Positions 5,475 to 13,668 of a stretch of DNA of 30,251 nt are shown piece by piece. Numbering within the stretch: position 1 is the stretch's first letter; each line of letters starts with the position of its first letter. The notes below the pieces were generated by a model. That model ran no database searches. It was not told the DNA's origin and worked only from the letters and a program-made list of their open reading frames with translations. The DNA comes from a virus, in the IMG/VR virus record IMGVR_UViG_3300033144_006951, positions 1 through 30,251 of that record; one strand, written 5' to 3'. The position numbers and the translations under genes were made by a program.

Positions 5475-8409
5475 TCTAAAAGACGAAAAAATCATTAGGA
5501 AAGCTGTAGCCAGGTTAAAAAAAGCTATTGAGGATGATGGTGATAATCGTCAAGCTGCTAAGGATGATCTTGAATTCACTGCAATTGATGGGAAACAGTG
5601 GCCTGAATCTGTAAGAGCTGAAAGAGAAGCAGAAGGTAGACCTTGTCTTACGATTAATAAGATGCCTGTTTTTATTGATCAGGTTGTTGGTGACCAAAGG
5701 ATGAATCGACCTTCGATTAAAGTCTTTCCCGTTGATTCTTCTGGTGATAAAGCAATTGCTAATATTCTTAGTGGTTGGATTAAGCATGTACAACATATCT
5801 CAAAAGCTGATTCAGTGATTGATCACGGTTTTGAGCATGCAGTTACTTGTGGTTATGGAGCTTGGAGGGTTGTTACAAAATATGTTTCAGATAACTCATT
5901 TGATCAAGAAGCGTATATTCAAAAGATAGATAATGCACTTTCAGTGTATTGGGGAAAACATTCTGAGTATGATTGTTCAGATGCTCAATATTGTTTTATT
6001 GTCTCTGACATGGATAGGGATGAGTATAAGGATAAGTACAAAGAAGAACCTATCCCGTTTAAAGACTCTGACGATCAATTTGTAGATGGCTGGTCAACTA
6101 AAGATACTGTTAGAGTCGCAGAGTATTTTGTAAAAGAGAAAATATCTAAAACTATTTATCTTCTTGATGGTGGAGAAATTGTAGAGAAAGCAGAAATTGA
6201 CCAAGTTGTTTTAAAGCAGAGAAAAGTAGATGCTTTTAAAATTATGTGGTATCTTCTTTCGGGTGACAGGATACTTGATAGACGAGAGTGGCCAGGAAAG
6301 AAATATATTCCTATTGTCCCTGTCTGGGGAAAAGAACTTAATGTGGCTGGTAAAAGAGTTATTAGAGGTTTGATAAGAAATGCTAAAGATCCTCAAAGAA
6401 TGTTTAATTACTGGGAAGCACTTTCATTAAATACTTCACTGCCAACGCCTAATGGGTGGATTAAAATGGCAGATGTACAAATTGGACAACACTTATTTGA
6501 TGATAAAGGTAAAGTCTGTAATGTAACTGCAATTAGTCCAGTATTTAAGGATAGAGAATGTTCTGAAGTATTATTTGATGATGGATCTGTTATAACAGCA
6601 GATATAAAGCATCTATGGACTGTTGAAGAAAGAGGGAAAAGAACCAGCAAATCTTTCACATGGAATATAAAAACACTTACTACAGATCAATTAGTACCAA
6701 AGAAACATTTTATTTGGGTTACTGATCCATTGGTATTACCAGAGAAAGATTTTCTCATTCCTCCTTATGTATTAGGAACGTGGCTTGGGGATGGAAATAC
6801 GTCAGAACCCTGTATAACTCAAAGTCCTGAAGACTGGGAAGAATTAGTAAAGCATTTAAAATTTTTTGGCTGTGATATAAGGAAACCACGAAATAGTGGA
6901 ACTACTGTAGCATTTACAATGCTTGGTATGAGGAGTAAATTTATTGAACTTAATCTTCTTGAAAATAAGCATATTCCGTATTACTACATTAGAGGGTCGT
7001 TTAAACAAAGACTTGAATTACTTCAAGGTCTTATGGATACTGATGGATCTGTCGACCATTCAAGTGGCCAATGTAGTTTTACTACTATTCTTCCAGAACT
7101 TGCTAAGGGTTTTGCTGAACTACTTCGAACTCTCGGAATTAAAGTGAAATGTATTGTTCGAAATAAGAGTAAAAAAAGTAATGTCAATGCTTCTAAGTTA
7201 CAGTATCAATTTGATTTTACTACAAGACTTCCAGTGTTTAGGTTCGAAAGAAAATTAGCCAGTTTAGGAAAAGTAAAAGCTCAAAACAGAAGAACTGAGA
7301 GATACAGTATTAAAAGTATTACTTCAGTAAAATCTGAGCCAGTTAAATGTGTAACAGTAGATAGCAAATCATCATTGTATTTAGCTGGTATCGGGATGGT
7401 ACCTACACATAATTCAAGTGATACCGAGACAGTTGCACTGCAACCAAAATCTCCATACATTCTTACACCTACTCAAGTTGCTGGCCACGAGCAAATGTGG
7501 AAGAATTCGCTTAGAAAAAATTATCCTTACTTACTTGTTAGTCCTGATCGAGATGCTCCTGGATGGCCTAAAAGAGAAGCTCCTCCACAAGTTTCGAGTG
7601 CGATGGTCAATAAGATTCAAGGAACTGACCAAGAAATTAGAGACACTATAGGACTTCAAAAAGCTTCTCTTGGCATGCAAAGTAATGAAAGAAGTGGAAC
7701 TGCTATCAGGGAAAGAAAAAAAGAAGGAGATATAGGAACTTTTTCTTTCATTGATAATCTCGCAAGATCTGTTGAGCATACAGGTAGAATTTTAGTTGAT
7801 ATTGCTTCTGCGATTTTAGACACTAAAAGAGTCATTCGTATTGGTGGTGAAGATGATGATGATGTTAATTTTGTAACTGTAAATATGGTTACTCCTGACG
7901 GAAAGATTTTCAATGATCTTTCAATAGGAACTTATGATGTAAGAGTAACAGTTGGGCCATCATCTACGACACAAAGAACTGAAGCTCAAATTTCAATGAA
8001 AGAATTTATACAGTACTATCCAAGTGCAGCACCTGTTATTGGTGATCTTTATGCTAAATCAATGGATTGGCCTGGAGCTGAGAAAGTAGCTAAACGTCTT
8101 GAGTATCTTCTCCCACCTGTTATTAGAGAAGAAATTGAAGCTAAAAGAGCAGCCAAAGATGGGAATATAGAACCTCCTGTAGAAAAGCAAGAGGATCCTG
8201 GAGTTATTGCAGAGAGAGAGAAAGCAAGTATAGAATTGGAAGAAATTAAGGTTTCTTTAGAAGTTGAAAAAATTAAACTTGGACAAGAAAAAGCGAAACT
8301 TGAAACTATTAATCTCCAAAATGACTTGATTATTAAGGAGTCTAAAGAGAGTATTAAAATTATGATGGATGAGATTAACGCAGAGGGAGTTAAGAAGGAG
8401 AGTGAGTAA
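5464..8409 (+). CDS. Portal protein (P22-like), intein-containing precursor
   Basis: The portal forms the dodecameric ring at the unique head vertex through which DNA is packaged and ejected. The 981-residue precursor has an intein at residues 319-650; the mature protein would have 649 residues (P22 gp1 is about 725). Recognisable parts are the N-terminal DGKQWPESVRAEREAEGRP stretch, PQRMFNYW before the intein, TETVALQPKSPYI after it, and GTAIRERKKEGD. The extreme C-terminus (about 905-981) is a Lys/Glu-rich coiled coil, comparable to a portal barrel. The precursor must splice to restore NYWE-SSDTETVAL, which has the same spacing as in intein-free relatives. The stop overlaps the next start (TAATG). 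Confidence 0.95.
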   Translation: MAINLKDEKIIRKAVARLKKAIEDDGDNRQAAKDDLEFTAIDGKQWPESVRAEREAEGRPCLTINKMPVFIDQVVGDQRMNRPSIKVFPVDSSGDKAIANILSGWIKHVQHISKADSVIDHGFEHAVTCGYGAWRVVTKYVSDNSFDQEAYIQKIDNALSVYWGKHSEYDCSDAQYCFIVSDMDRDEYKDKYKEEPIPFKDSDDQFVDGWSTKDTVRVAEYFVKEKISKTIYLLDGGEIVEKAEIDQVVLKQRKVDAFKIMWYLLSGDRILDRREWPGKKYIPIVPVWGKELNVAGKRVIRGLIRNAKDPQRMFNYWEALSLNTSLPTPNGWIKMADVQIGQHLFDDKGKVCNVTAISPVFKDRECSEVLFDDGSVITADIKHLWTVEERGKRTSKSFTWNIKTLTTDQLVPKKHFIWVTDPLVLPEKDFLIPPYVLGTWLGDGNTSEPCITQSPEDWEELVKHLKFFGCDIRKPRNSGTTVAFTMLGMRSKFIELNLLENKHIPYYYIRGSFKQRLELLQGLMDTDGSVDHSSGQCSFTTILPELAKGFAELLRTLGIKVKCIVRNKSKKSNVNASKLQYQFDFTTRLPVFRFERKLASLGKVKAQNRRTERYSIKSITSVKSEPVKCVTVDSKSSLYLAGIGMVPTHNSSDTETVALQPKSPYILTPTQVAGHEQMWKNSLRKNYPYLLVSPDRDAPGWPKREAPPQVSSAMVNKIQGTDQEIRDTIGLQKASLGMQSNERSGTAIRERKKEGDIGTFSFIDNLARSVEHTGRILVDIASAILDTKRVIRIGGEDDDDVNFVTVNMVTPDGKIFNDLSIGTYDVRVTVGPSSTTQRTEAQISMKEFIQYYPSAAPVIGDLYAKSMDWPGAEKVAKRLEYLLPPVIREEIEAKRAAKDGNIEPPVEKQEDPGVIAEREKASIELEEIKVSLEVEKIKLGQEKAKLETINLQNDLIIKESKESIKIMMDEINAEGVKKESE
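6418..7413 (+). other. Portal intein, class 3 type, with LAGLIDADG endonuclease
   Basis: A 332-residue insertion beginning ALSLNTSLPTPNGW with no Cys, Ser or Thr at position 1. It carries the three class 3 signature residues: Trp385 two residues after the block B His (KHLW), Cys629 in block F (VKCVTVD) and Thr648 before the terminal HisAsn (PTHN), then Ser651 as +1. Class 3 inteins use the block F Cys as first nucleophile. Two endonuclease motifs are intact: LGTWLGDGN (Asp443) and LQGLMDTDGSV (Asp527), so homing may be active. The Ala1 boundary rests on the spacing of the flanking portal sequence. Confidence 0.9.
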
Positions 8410-8744
8410 TGGATTTAGTTAGTACTGAGATGAAAAGGAAAACGAAAAGCAAGGTAGAAAGTGTAAGTACTGATTATGAAAGAGAGAGATGGCCGTATGG
8501 TCTTCGGCTCCATTTTGACACAGAACTTATTGACAAACTTCCAAAATTAAAAGCTTATACTGTTGGTGACAAAATAACAGTTACCGCCATTTGTACAGTG
8601 GTGCAAGTAAGAGTTGATGAGACTGACAGGAGAAAAACTCGTGACATTACTTTGCAAACAGAAAAGATTGGCTGTGAACCTTTAAGTACTAAGCCAGTGG
8701 AAAAAATGACACCTAAAGAATACAAAATTTATAGAGACAAATAA
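8409..8744 (+). CDS. Small head protein between portal and scaffold
   Basis: 111 residues. The segment RWPYGLRLHFDTELIDKLPKLKAYTVGDKI, then TVTAICTVVQVRV resembles a family of small phage head proteins found between portal and scaffold and sometimes named capsid staple protein, which have the RWPYGL motif and a beta-rich core. The C-terminus (EKMTPKEYKIYRD) is extra. It is translationally coupled to the portal gene (TAATG overlap). The family match is from memory of motifs, so the role is tentative. Confidence 0.6.
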   Translation: MDLVSTEMKRKTKSKVESVSTDYERERWPYGLRLHFDTELIDKLPKLKAYTVGDKITVTAICTVVQVRVDETDRRKTRDITLQTEKIGCEPLSTKPVEKMTPKEYKIYRDK

Positions 8745-8773
8745 AATATAGAAATCGTACTGAGGAGGTACGC

Positions 8774-9871
8774 ATGATGTTAACTACAATAAATGAAGTA
8801 GCAGCAGTTAGCCAGGTAATCAATGGAGTGGATAATCCAAATTTGATGTCAGTAGACTCTACTGCACCTATTGATACTGTTGCTGATGAGGTCAAGGCAG
8901 TTGACGATAATGGGGAAGCTTCAATACAGACGAATAAAGAAGTTGTAGTTACAGTAGAGACTGAGAGTAAAGAAGAAGGAGAGGTAGAGAAGGAAAAAAA
9001 AGTAAAATCAACGGAGGGAGAAAAAACTGTTGCAGAGGTAGAGGAAGAAGAGGGGAAAGGGAAAGAAGTAGAGGAAACAGATAGAAGAAAAGTAAAAGTT
9101 GAAGAATCAGGAGGAGAAAAAACTTCTGCTAAAGTAGAAAAGAGAATTGGAAAGCTTACTCGAAAATGGAGAACAGCAGAAAGAACTGCGGAGGCCGAAA
9201 AAATTAAGAGAGCAGAGCTTGAAGCTGAGTTAAATGCACTTAAAGCAGTTATTCCAGATACAGATAAACCTTCTGCTGATGATTTCGATGACACTGAAGA
9301 ATACATTGAAGCATTGACTGACTGGAAGATCGAACAGAAATTCAAAGCACAAAATGCTAAAGTCATAAATGGTGAAAAAGAAATTGTTGACAAGAAAACT
9401 ATTGAAGATAATGAGAATATGTTGGATGAAGTGATTGAAGATGGTCGTGATAAATATGCGGACTACGATACTGTAGTATTCGATGAAAATCTCACAATCA
9501 CTCAAGGGATGTATGATATCATTATAGACTCAGAAATTGCTTCTGACGTTCTTTATTATCTCGGGCAGAATCCTGATGTAGCATTAGAACTCAGTGAGTT
9601 ATCAGAATTAAAAGTTTCTAGAAGAATTGGTAAAATTGAGAGTATTCTTGAAAATGCTGTAGTTGGAGAAAGAGATAGTACTAATATTTTAGCTAAGAGC
9701 ATTTCAAGTACTGGTGGAATTGATGGAATTGTTAAACCTCCAAAAACTAAAAAGGTAACTAATGCGCCAGCTCCTATTACTCCAGTGCAGACTGATGGTG
9801 TTATTGATAAAGATCCGTCTAAGATGAATATGAGAGAATATAGAAAATGGCGAAATAAAAATAAGGAGTAG
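8774..9871 (+). CDS. Scaffolding protein
   Basis: 365 residues, strongly charged and mostly helical. The first third is low-complexity Glu/Lys/Val (about residues 48-115); then comes a coiled coil (KLTRKWRTAERTAEAEKIKRA), the KPSADDFDDTEEYIEALTDWK stretch typical of podovirus scaffolds, and a basic C-terminal tail ending MREYRKWRNKNKE. In P22-like phages the scaffold directs coat assembly and its basic C-terminal helix-turn-helix binds coat; the basic end here agrees. The start has GAGGAGG upstream. Its position directly before the coat gene supports the call. Confidence 0.85.
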   Translation: MMLTTINEVAAVSQVINGVDNPNLMSVDSTAPIDTVADEVKAVDDNGEASIQTNKEVVVTVETESKEEGEVEKEKKVKSTEGEKTVAEVEEEEGKGKEVEETDRRKVKVEESGGEKTSAKVEKRIGKLTRKWRTAERTAEAEKIKRAELEAELNALKAVIPDTDKPSADDFDDTEEYIEALTDWKIEQKFKAQNAKVINGEKEIVDKKTIEDNENMLDEVIEDGRDKYADYDTVVFDENLTITQGMYDIIIDSEIASDVLYYLGQNPDVALELSELSELKVSRRIGKIESILENAVVGERDSTNILAKSISSTGGIDGIVKPPKTKKVTNAPAPITPVQTDGVIDKDPSKMNMREYRKWRNKNKE

Positions 9872-9877
9872 TAGAAA

Positions 9878-11074
9878 ATGACTGTTTCGAATACACTGTT
9901 AAAACCTTCTATCATTGCTAAAGAAGCATTGATGCAACTTACGAATAATTTAGGTATGGCTGGTCATGTTCACAGGGCATACAAAAATGAATTTGTTAAA
10001 GTTGGTTCTACAATTACAATTAGAAAACCGAACAAATTTAGGGTAACTAAGGCTCAGGCAAGGACAAACTCTAACATTACTGAACCTTCGACTTCTCTTG
10101 AAATGGCAACACAAGCACATGTTTCTTGGTCTTTTAGTTCTGTAGATTTAACAACTACAATTGATGAGTACAGTAAACGTTATCTTGCTCCTGCTGCAAG
10201 TGCTTTAGCAAATCAAGTTGATGTTGATCTTTGTGGATTGTATAAAGATATTTATAACTCTGCAGGAACTCCTGGAAATACTCCTGCTACTTTTGGGGTA
10301 CTTGGTAATTGTCAGCAAATTCTTGATAATGAAGCTGTTAATAGTACTCCAAGAGTAGGGATAATGAATCCTAATGCTAATTGGGCACTTGCTGATGGGT
10401 TGAAGGGAACTTTTTCCGCTAAAGCCGCTGATAGTATTTATAGTAAAGGGTTCTTAGGGAAAGTTGCTAATCTTGATATTTATTCTGATCAGAATGTCGT
10501 ACGCCATACTACTGGTATTTTCACAACTGGTGCTACGCCTGTCATGAGTGGGGCTACAGCCAGTGGAGCAACTTCTGTTGTTACTACTGGTTGGGATGCT
10601 GCAAATAATACAGTTGTAAAAGGTGACGTTTTTACAATTGCTGGTGTTTATGCTGTTAATCCTGTATCAGGTGCAAGTACTGGAGAGTTGAGAAAATTCA
10701 CTGCAACAGCTGCTGGAACTTCTGATAGTGGTAATCTTACTATTGCAGTTTCTCCTGCTATTATTTCCAGCGGTGCATATCAAACTGTAGATGCTGTTCC
10801 TTTGACTACAGCAGCTTTAACATTTCTTGGAGCTGAAAACACAGCTTATCCACAAAATCTTGTTTACCACCCTGATGCTTTTGCACTTGTAACCGTTCCG
10901 ATTGAAATGCCTGCAAATGTTTGGGGTGCAAGAGAAACTGATTCTGATGCTGGAATTAGTATTAGAGTTGTTAAACAATATGACCTTGATGCGGATAACG
11001 AAGTTGTTCGAATGGACATACTTTACGGAGTGAAAACTCTCTACCCGGAGCTGGCTTGTAGACTCTGGGGTTAG
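9878..11074 (+). CDS. Major capsid protein (P22 coat-like, HK97 fold)
   Basis: 398 residues, slightly shorter than P22 coat (430). The opening NTLLKPSIIAKEALMQLTNNLGMAGHVHRAY is the usual start of this family. FKVGSTITIRKP-like text (KVGSTITIRKP), then WSFSSVDLTTTIDEY and the insertion-domain motif AVNPVSGASTGELRKF also fit. It forms the icosahedral shell. The gene starts 6 bases after the scaffold stop with AAGGAGTAG upstream and is followed by a short gap. There are no cysteine-rich or membrane features. Confidence 0.93.
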   Translation: MTVSNTLLKPSIIAKEALMQLTNNLGMAGHVHRAYKNEFVKVGSTITIRKPNKFRVTKAQARTNSNITEPSTSLEMATQAHVSWSFSSVDLTTTIDEYSKRYLAPAASALANQVDVDLCGLYKDIYNSAGTPGNTPATFGVLGNCQQILDNEAVNSTPRVGIMNPNANWALADGLKGTFSAKAADSIYSKGFLGKVANLDIYSDQNVVRHTTGIFTTGATPVMSGATASGATSVVTTGWDAANNTVVKGDVFTIAGVYAVNPVSGASTGELRKFTATAAGTSDSGNLTIAVSPAIISSGAYQTVDAVPLTTAALTFLGAENTAYPQNLVYHPDAFALVTVPIEMPANVWGARETDSDAGISIRVVKQYDLDADNEVVRMDILYGVKTLYPELACRLWG

Positions 11075-11108
11075 TTCAAATAGGGTAGTTAAAAATTAAG
11101 GAGATAAT

Positions 11109-11750
11109 ATGCCTTACTTAAATAGGGTATTTGAGAACGTTGAGGAAACTATAACAATACCTAATCCAATAGTGTTTACAGATGCTGTTGCAGCAACGGA
11201 TGCATTTGTGTCATCTGGTTCTTTTGCTACAATTGAAAAAACCCCAGTAAATGCTGTAGCGTCAGTTGGTACATTAACTTCTGACGCTACAGCGCCAGCT
11301 GATGGTGATACAGTTACTATTGGGACTAAAGTGTATACGTATAAAACTACACTTACACCAGTAGAAGGTGAAGTATTAATTGGCGTTTCGGCTGCAACAG
11401 CATTGGATAATATATTAGCTGCCGTTAATCATACTGGCACTGCTGGTACTGACTATTCTTGTGCTGCTGCTAATGCCACAGTTATTGGCACTACTAATAC
11501 TGACACTGCACAGTTGTTTGTAGCAAGAACTAAAGGAGTTGCTGGAGATAGTATTGCATTTGAGGAAAGTTCTGACCATTTATCAGTTGACGGTAGTGGA
11601 ACCCTCGGTACTACTACTTCTGGTGTAGATGGTACAATTGGTGTTGTTAATGAGATAGTCCAGGATGCTACATATTTATATGTTTGTATTGCAGCCAATA
11701 CTATAAGTAGTGATAATTGGCGTAGGGTTACATTAGGTTCTGCGTATTAA
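11109..11750 (+). CDS. Putative virion decoration or adaptor protein
   Basis: 213 residues. The middle (about 50-125) contains the pattern DATAPADGDTVTIGTKVYTY, then a TALDNILAAVNHTGTAGTDY stretch. This small beta domain occurs in many phage virion proteins, often with capsid decoration or tail roles. The protein is rich in Thr, Ala and Gly and ends with a short beta segment (DNWRRVTLGSAY), where SDNWRRVTLG-like ends are common in fibre or coat-associated proteins. It follows the coat gene with its own AAGGAG site. The specific function is unproven. Confidence 0.6.
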   Translation: MPYLNRVFENVEETITIPNPIVFTDAVAATDAFVSSGSFATIEKTPVNAVASVGTLTSDATAPADGDTVTIGTKVYTYKTTLTPVEGEVLIGVSAATALDNILAAVNHTGTAGTDYSCAAANATVIGTTNTDTAQLFVARTKGVAGDSIAFEESSDHLSVDGSGTLGTTTSGVDGTIGVVNEIVQDATYLYVCIAANTISSDNWRRVTLGSAY

Positions 11751-11761
11751 CTTAACTTTAG

Positions 11762-11785
11762 TGTGGGGAGGTAAAACTCCTCACA
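11762..11785 (+). terminator. Intergenic hairpin
   Basis: TGTGGGGAG (11762-11770) pairs with CTCCTCACA (11777-11785) over 9 bp with one G-T pair and a 6-base loop. It lies right after the stop of the preceding gene. No T-run follows, so partial termination or message stabilisation at the end of the capsid gene block is more likely than full termination. Confidence 0.45.
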
Positions 11786-11803
11786 TATTACTATGAGGAA
11801 TGT

Positions 11804-12064
11804 ATGACTGTTGATAATAAATTACTCGGATCAGGTAAAAAATACACAGATAACTCACTTACTCTTGAGGTTATTGAAGAGGATTTTCAAAGGCTCTGGG
11901 TATATCACAGAAAGACACGAGTGGGTAAAATTATTTGTAGTCAGGAAGCATTTGATAGGCTTGAAAAAGGTATGTGGGTTAAAACTCAGAAAGAATGTGA
12001 CAAAGAAAAATCTGTTAAAGCGTTTGATACTGAGACAGTTAAAAAATTATTTCCATCCAGATAG
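11804..12064 (+). CDS. Small conserved-looking phage protein, unknown
   Basis: 86 residues, soluble and charged (RLWVYHRKTRVGKIICSQ, then FDRLEKGMWVKTQKECDKE). I do not recognise the family. A good ribosome site (ATGAGGA) lies 6-10 bases before the ATG. It sits between the capsid proteins and the gp4-like protein, so a role in head completion is possible but not shown. Its last codons overlap copy 3 of the 33-bp palindrome. An overlapping frame starting at 11811 is weaker because it lacks a ribosome site. Confidence 0.6.
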   Translation: MTVDNKLLGSGKKYTDNSLTLEVIEEDFQRLWVYHRKTRVGKIICSQEAFDRLEKGMWVKTQKECDKEKSVKAFDTETVKKLFPSR

Positions 12065-12090
12065 TGTCAATTATTGACGTTTACTTATGA
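12056..12090 (+). repeat. 33-bp palindrome, copy 3
   Basis: The left arm TCCAGATAGTGTCAA ends at 12070, then TTA, then a right arm TTGACGTTTACTTATGAG that contains three extra bases before its GAG. The inner core GTCAAT-T-ATTGAC is a perfect dyad. It ends 16 bases before the gp4-like gene and overlaps the 3' end of the gene before it. The trailing AATTGGAG (12094-12100) is shared with copy 4. Confidence 0.7.
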
Positions 12091-12106
12091 GAAATTGGAG
12101 AGGTAG

Positions 12107-12826
12107 ATGATTGTAGCTGATTTAATAAAATCAAGCCTTAGAAAAATTGGAGCTCTTAGTAGTGGAGAAGTAATTGAAACTGCAAGAGAAACTGAGGCAT
12201 TGTCTGCTCTCCAAAGTATGTTACGTTCCTGGGGGGCTGTAAGTAATAATATATTTACAAATGTTATCGAAGACTTTACATTATCTTCGGGGACAGATTC
12301 GTATACTTGGGGAGTTAGTGGTGATATTGATACTGCCAGGCCTAATCAGATTATTGGTGCCTACATAACTAATAGTTCTGGTGTAACATACCCAGTTAAT
12401 ATAATCTCGCTAAATGAATATAGTAGTATTAGCGATAAAAATATTAGTGGTCATCCTGGTATTTTATATTTTTATCCATCATTTCCACTTGGGTATGTAA
12501 AGCTTTTTCCTATCCCTGATTATCCTTATATACTCACACTCGCCAGTATGAAACCTTTTGTGGAGACAGCATCTTTTACTCTTGCAACTGATACTCTTTC
12601 TTTCCCACTGTATTATGAAGAACCGATGATTTATAATCTTGCTATTAGACTTGCGCCAGAATACGGAAGAGAGGTAGCAAGTGAAGTTGCAGTAGTTGCA
12701 AAATCTTCATACATGAATATGGTTACAGTAAATGCAGCAAACAAAATTGAGGGTGTGTATATTCGTATACCTGCTGTGTCTCCATTTGGAACCGGCTACG
12801 ATATAAATTCTGATAGCTATAGATAA
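12107..12826 (+). CDS. Head-tail adaptor, P22 gp4-like tail accessory factor
   Basis: 239 residues. The start VADLIKSSLRKIGALSSGEVIE, with TEALSALQSMLRSWG, is the typical beginning of the gp4-like family; later the EPMIYNLAIRLAPEYGREV segment also fits. In P22 gp4 binds below the portal and seals the packaged head before tail attachment; P22 gp4 is shorter (about 166), but this longer form is common in podoviruses. It opens a gene block right after palindrome copy 3 with GGAGAGG upstream. Confidence 0.8.
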   Translation: MIVADLIKSSLRKIGALSSGEVIETARETEALSALQSMLRSWGAVSNNIFTNVIEDFTLSSGTDSYTWGVSGDIDTARPNQIIGAYITNSSGVTYPVNIISLNEYSSISDKNISGHPGILYFYPSFPLGYVKLFPIPDYPYILTLASMKPFVETASFTLATDTLSFPLYYEEPMIYNLAIRLAPEYGREVASEVAVVAKSSYMNMVTVNAANKIEGVYIRIPAVSPFGTGYDINSDSYR

Positions 12827-12841
12827 AAGGAGGTAATTTAG

Positions 12842-13198
12842 ATGATTACACAAGAAGAAAGAGATAGTATAATAAACGAAGCTGTAGAGAAAACTTTATT
12901 GTCTATTCCTGAAGTAATCGGTAATTTAATGGCGAATCATGCTGCATTGCATAAAATCAACAACAAGTTTTACAAAGATCACCCGGAATTTTCTACCAGA
13001 AGAGATATCGTTCAAACTGTTGTAGAAATGGTAGAGGGAAAGAATCCTACCATGCAGTATGAAGATATCTTAGAGAAGGCTGTTCCTGAAATCAAAAGAA
13101 TGATTACTATTTCAAGTGATATTAATGTATCCTCCTCTCCTGCAAAGCTTGAAAGGAATTTTAGTGACGTCGACATGTCTCAGAATGGGTGTGTGTAG
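12842..13198 (+). CDS. Small phage protein of the tail module, unknown
   Basis: 118 residues, helical. The stretch NNKFYKDHPEFSTRRDIVQTVVEMV, then a YEDILEKAVPEIKRMI segment resembles a family of small phage proteins usually found beside gp4- and gp10-like genes; no biochemical role is known to me. The start has AAAGGAGG with good spacing. Its TAG stop overlaps the next gene's GTG (TAGTG). Confidence 0.65.
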   Translation: MITQEERDSIINEAVEKTLLSIPEVIGNLMANHAALHKINNKFYKDHPEFSTRRDIVQTVVEMVEGKNPTMQYEDILEKAVPEIKRMITISSDINVSSSPAKLERNFSDVDMSQNGCV

Positions 13199-13668
13199 TG
13201 CCTGGCAGATTTTCGTATGAGATAGATTCTACTAAATTGGCTGTTGGGCTGCGAAGTAGTCCAAGAGGAATACGAGGAAAGGATCATCTTATTACGTCTA
13301 AGGGGGCAATTGTAAAAGATGGAATTCTTGTTTCTATAGATAAACTTACTCGACTCGCTACTACTGTTATAACAGATGTTTTCCCTTATCCCCAAATATT
13401 TGTTTTTGTGAATTCTGTAATTGTTTGCAGCAGTACAAAAATTTATGAATGGGTTGATGGAGCGTTAGTTTTTAAACTTACAACTACTGCAGGAAGTACA
13501 TGGTCTGCTGTTGATTTCTATAACTATGTTTACATGAGTAATGGAGTGGTAGCAGTTGTGCGGGATAGTGATAGTGAGGAATATAGCATTACGACTAATT
13601 TACCTACTGCTAACTGTGTGGTGAATTTTAATGGCCAGGTTATTGTTGGGTCACCAGGAGCAGCTTAA
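13198..13668 (+). CDS. Tail hub/stabilisation-type structural protein, N-terminal form
   Basis: About 157 residues beginning PGRFSYEIDSTKLAVGLRSS. The motifs LRSSPRGIRGKDHLIT, TRLATTVITDVFPYPQIFVF, KIYEWVDGALVFKLT and STWSAVDFYNYVYMSNGVVAVV are kept in podovirus tail proteins located where P22 has gp10, and look like beta-propeller blades. The start is uncertain: GTG at 13198 overlaps the previous stop (TAGTG), and a GTG at 13189 is in the same frame; neither has a clear ribosome site. The stop overlaps the next ATG (TAATG). It may work together with the next protein, as a fused or split partner. Confidence 0.65.
   Translation: MPGRFSYEIDSTKLAVGLRSSPRGIRGKDHLITSKGAIVKDGILVSIDKLTRLATTVITDVFPYPQIFVFVNSVIVCSSTKIYEWVDGALVFKLTTTAGSTWSAVDFYNYVYMSNGVVAVVRDSDSEEYSITTNLPTANCVVNFNGQVIVGSPGAA

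Noticed and set aside
8713-9393. 226-codon minus-strand Ser/Phe-rich frame
   Set aside because: Antisense shadow of the Glu/Lys-rich scaffold gene.
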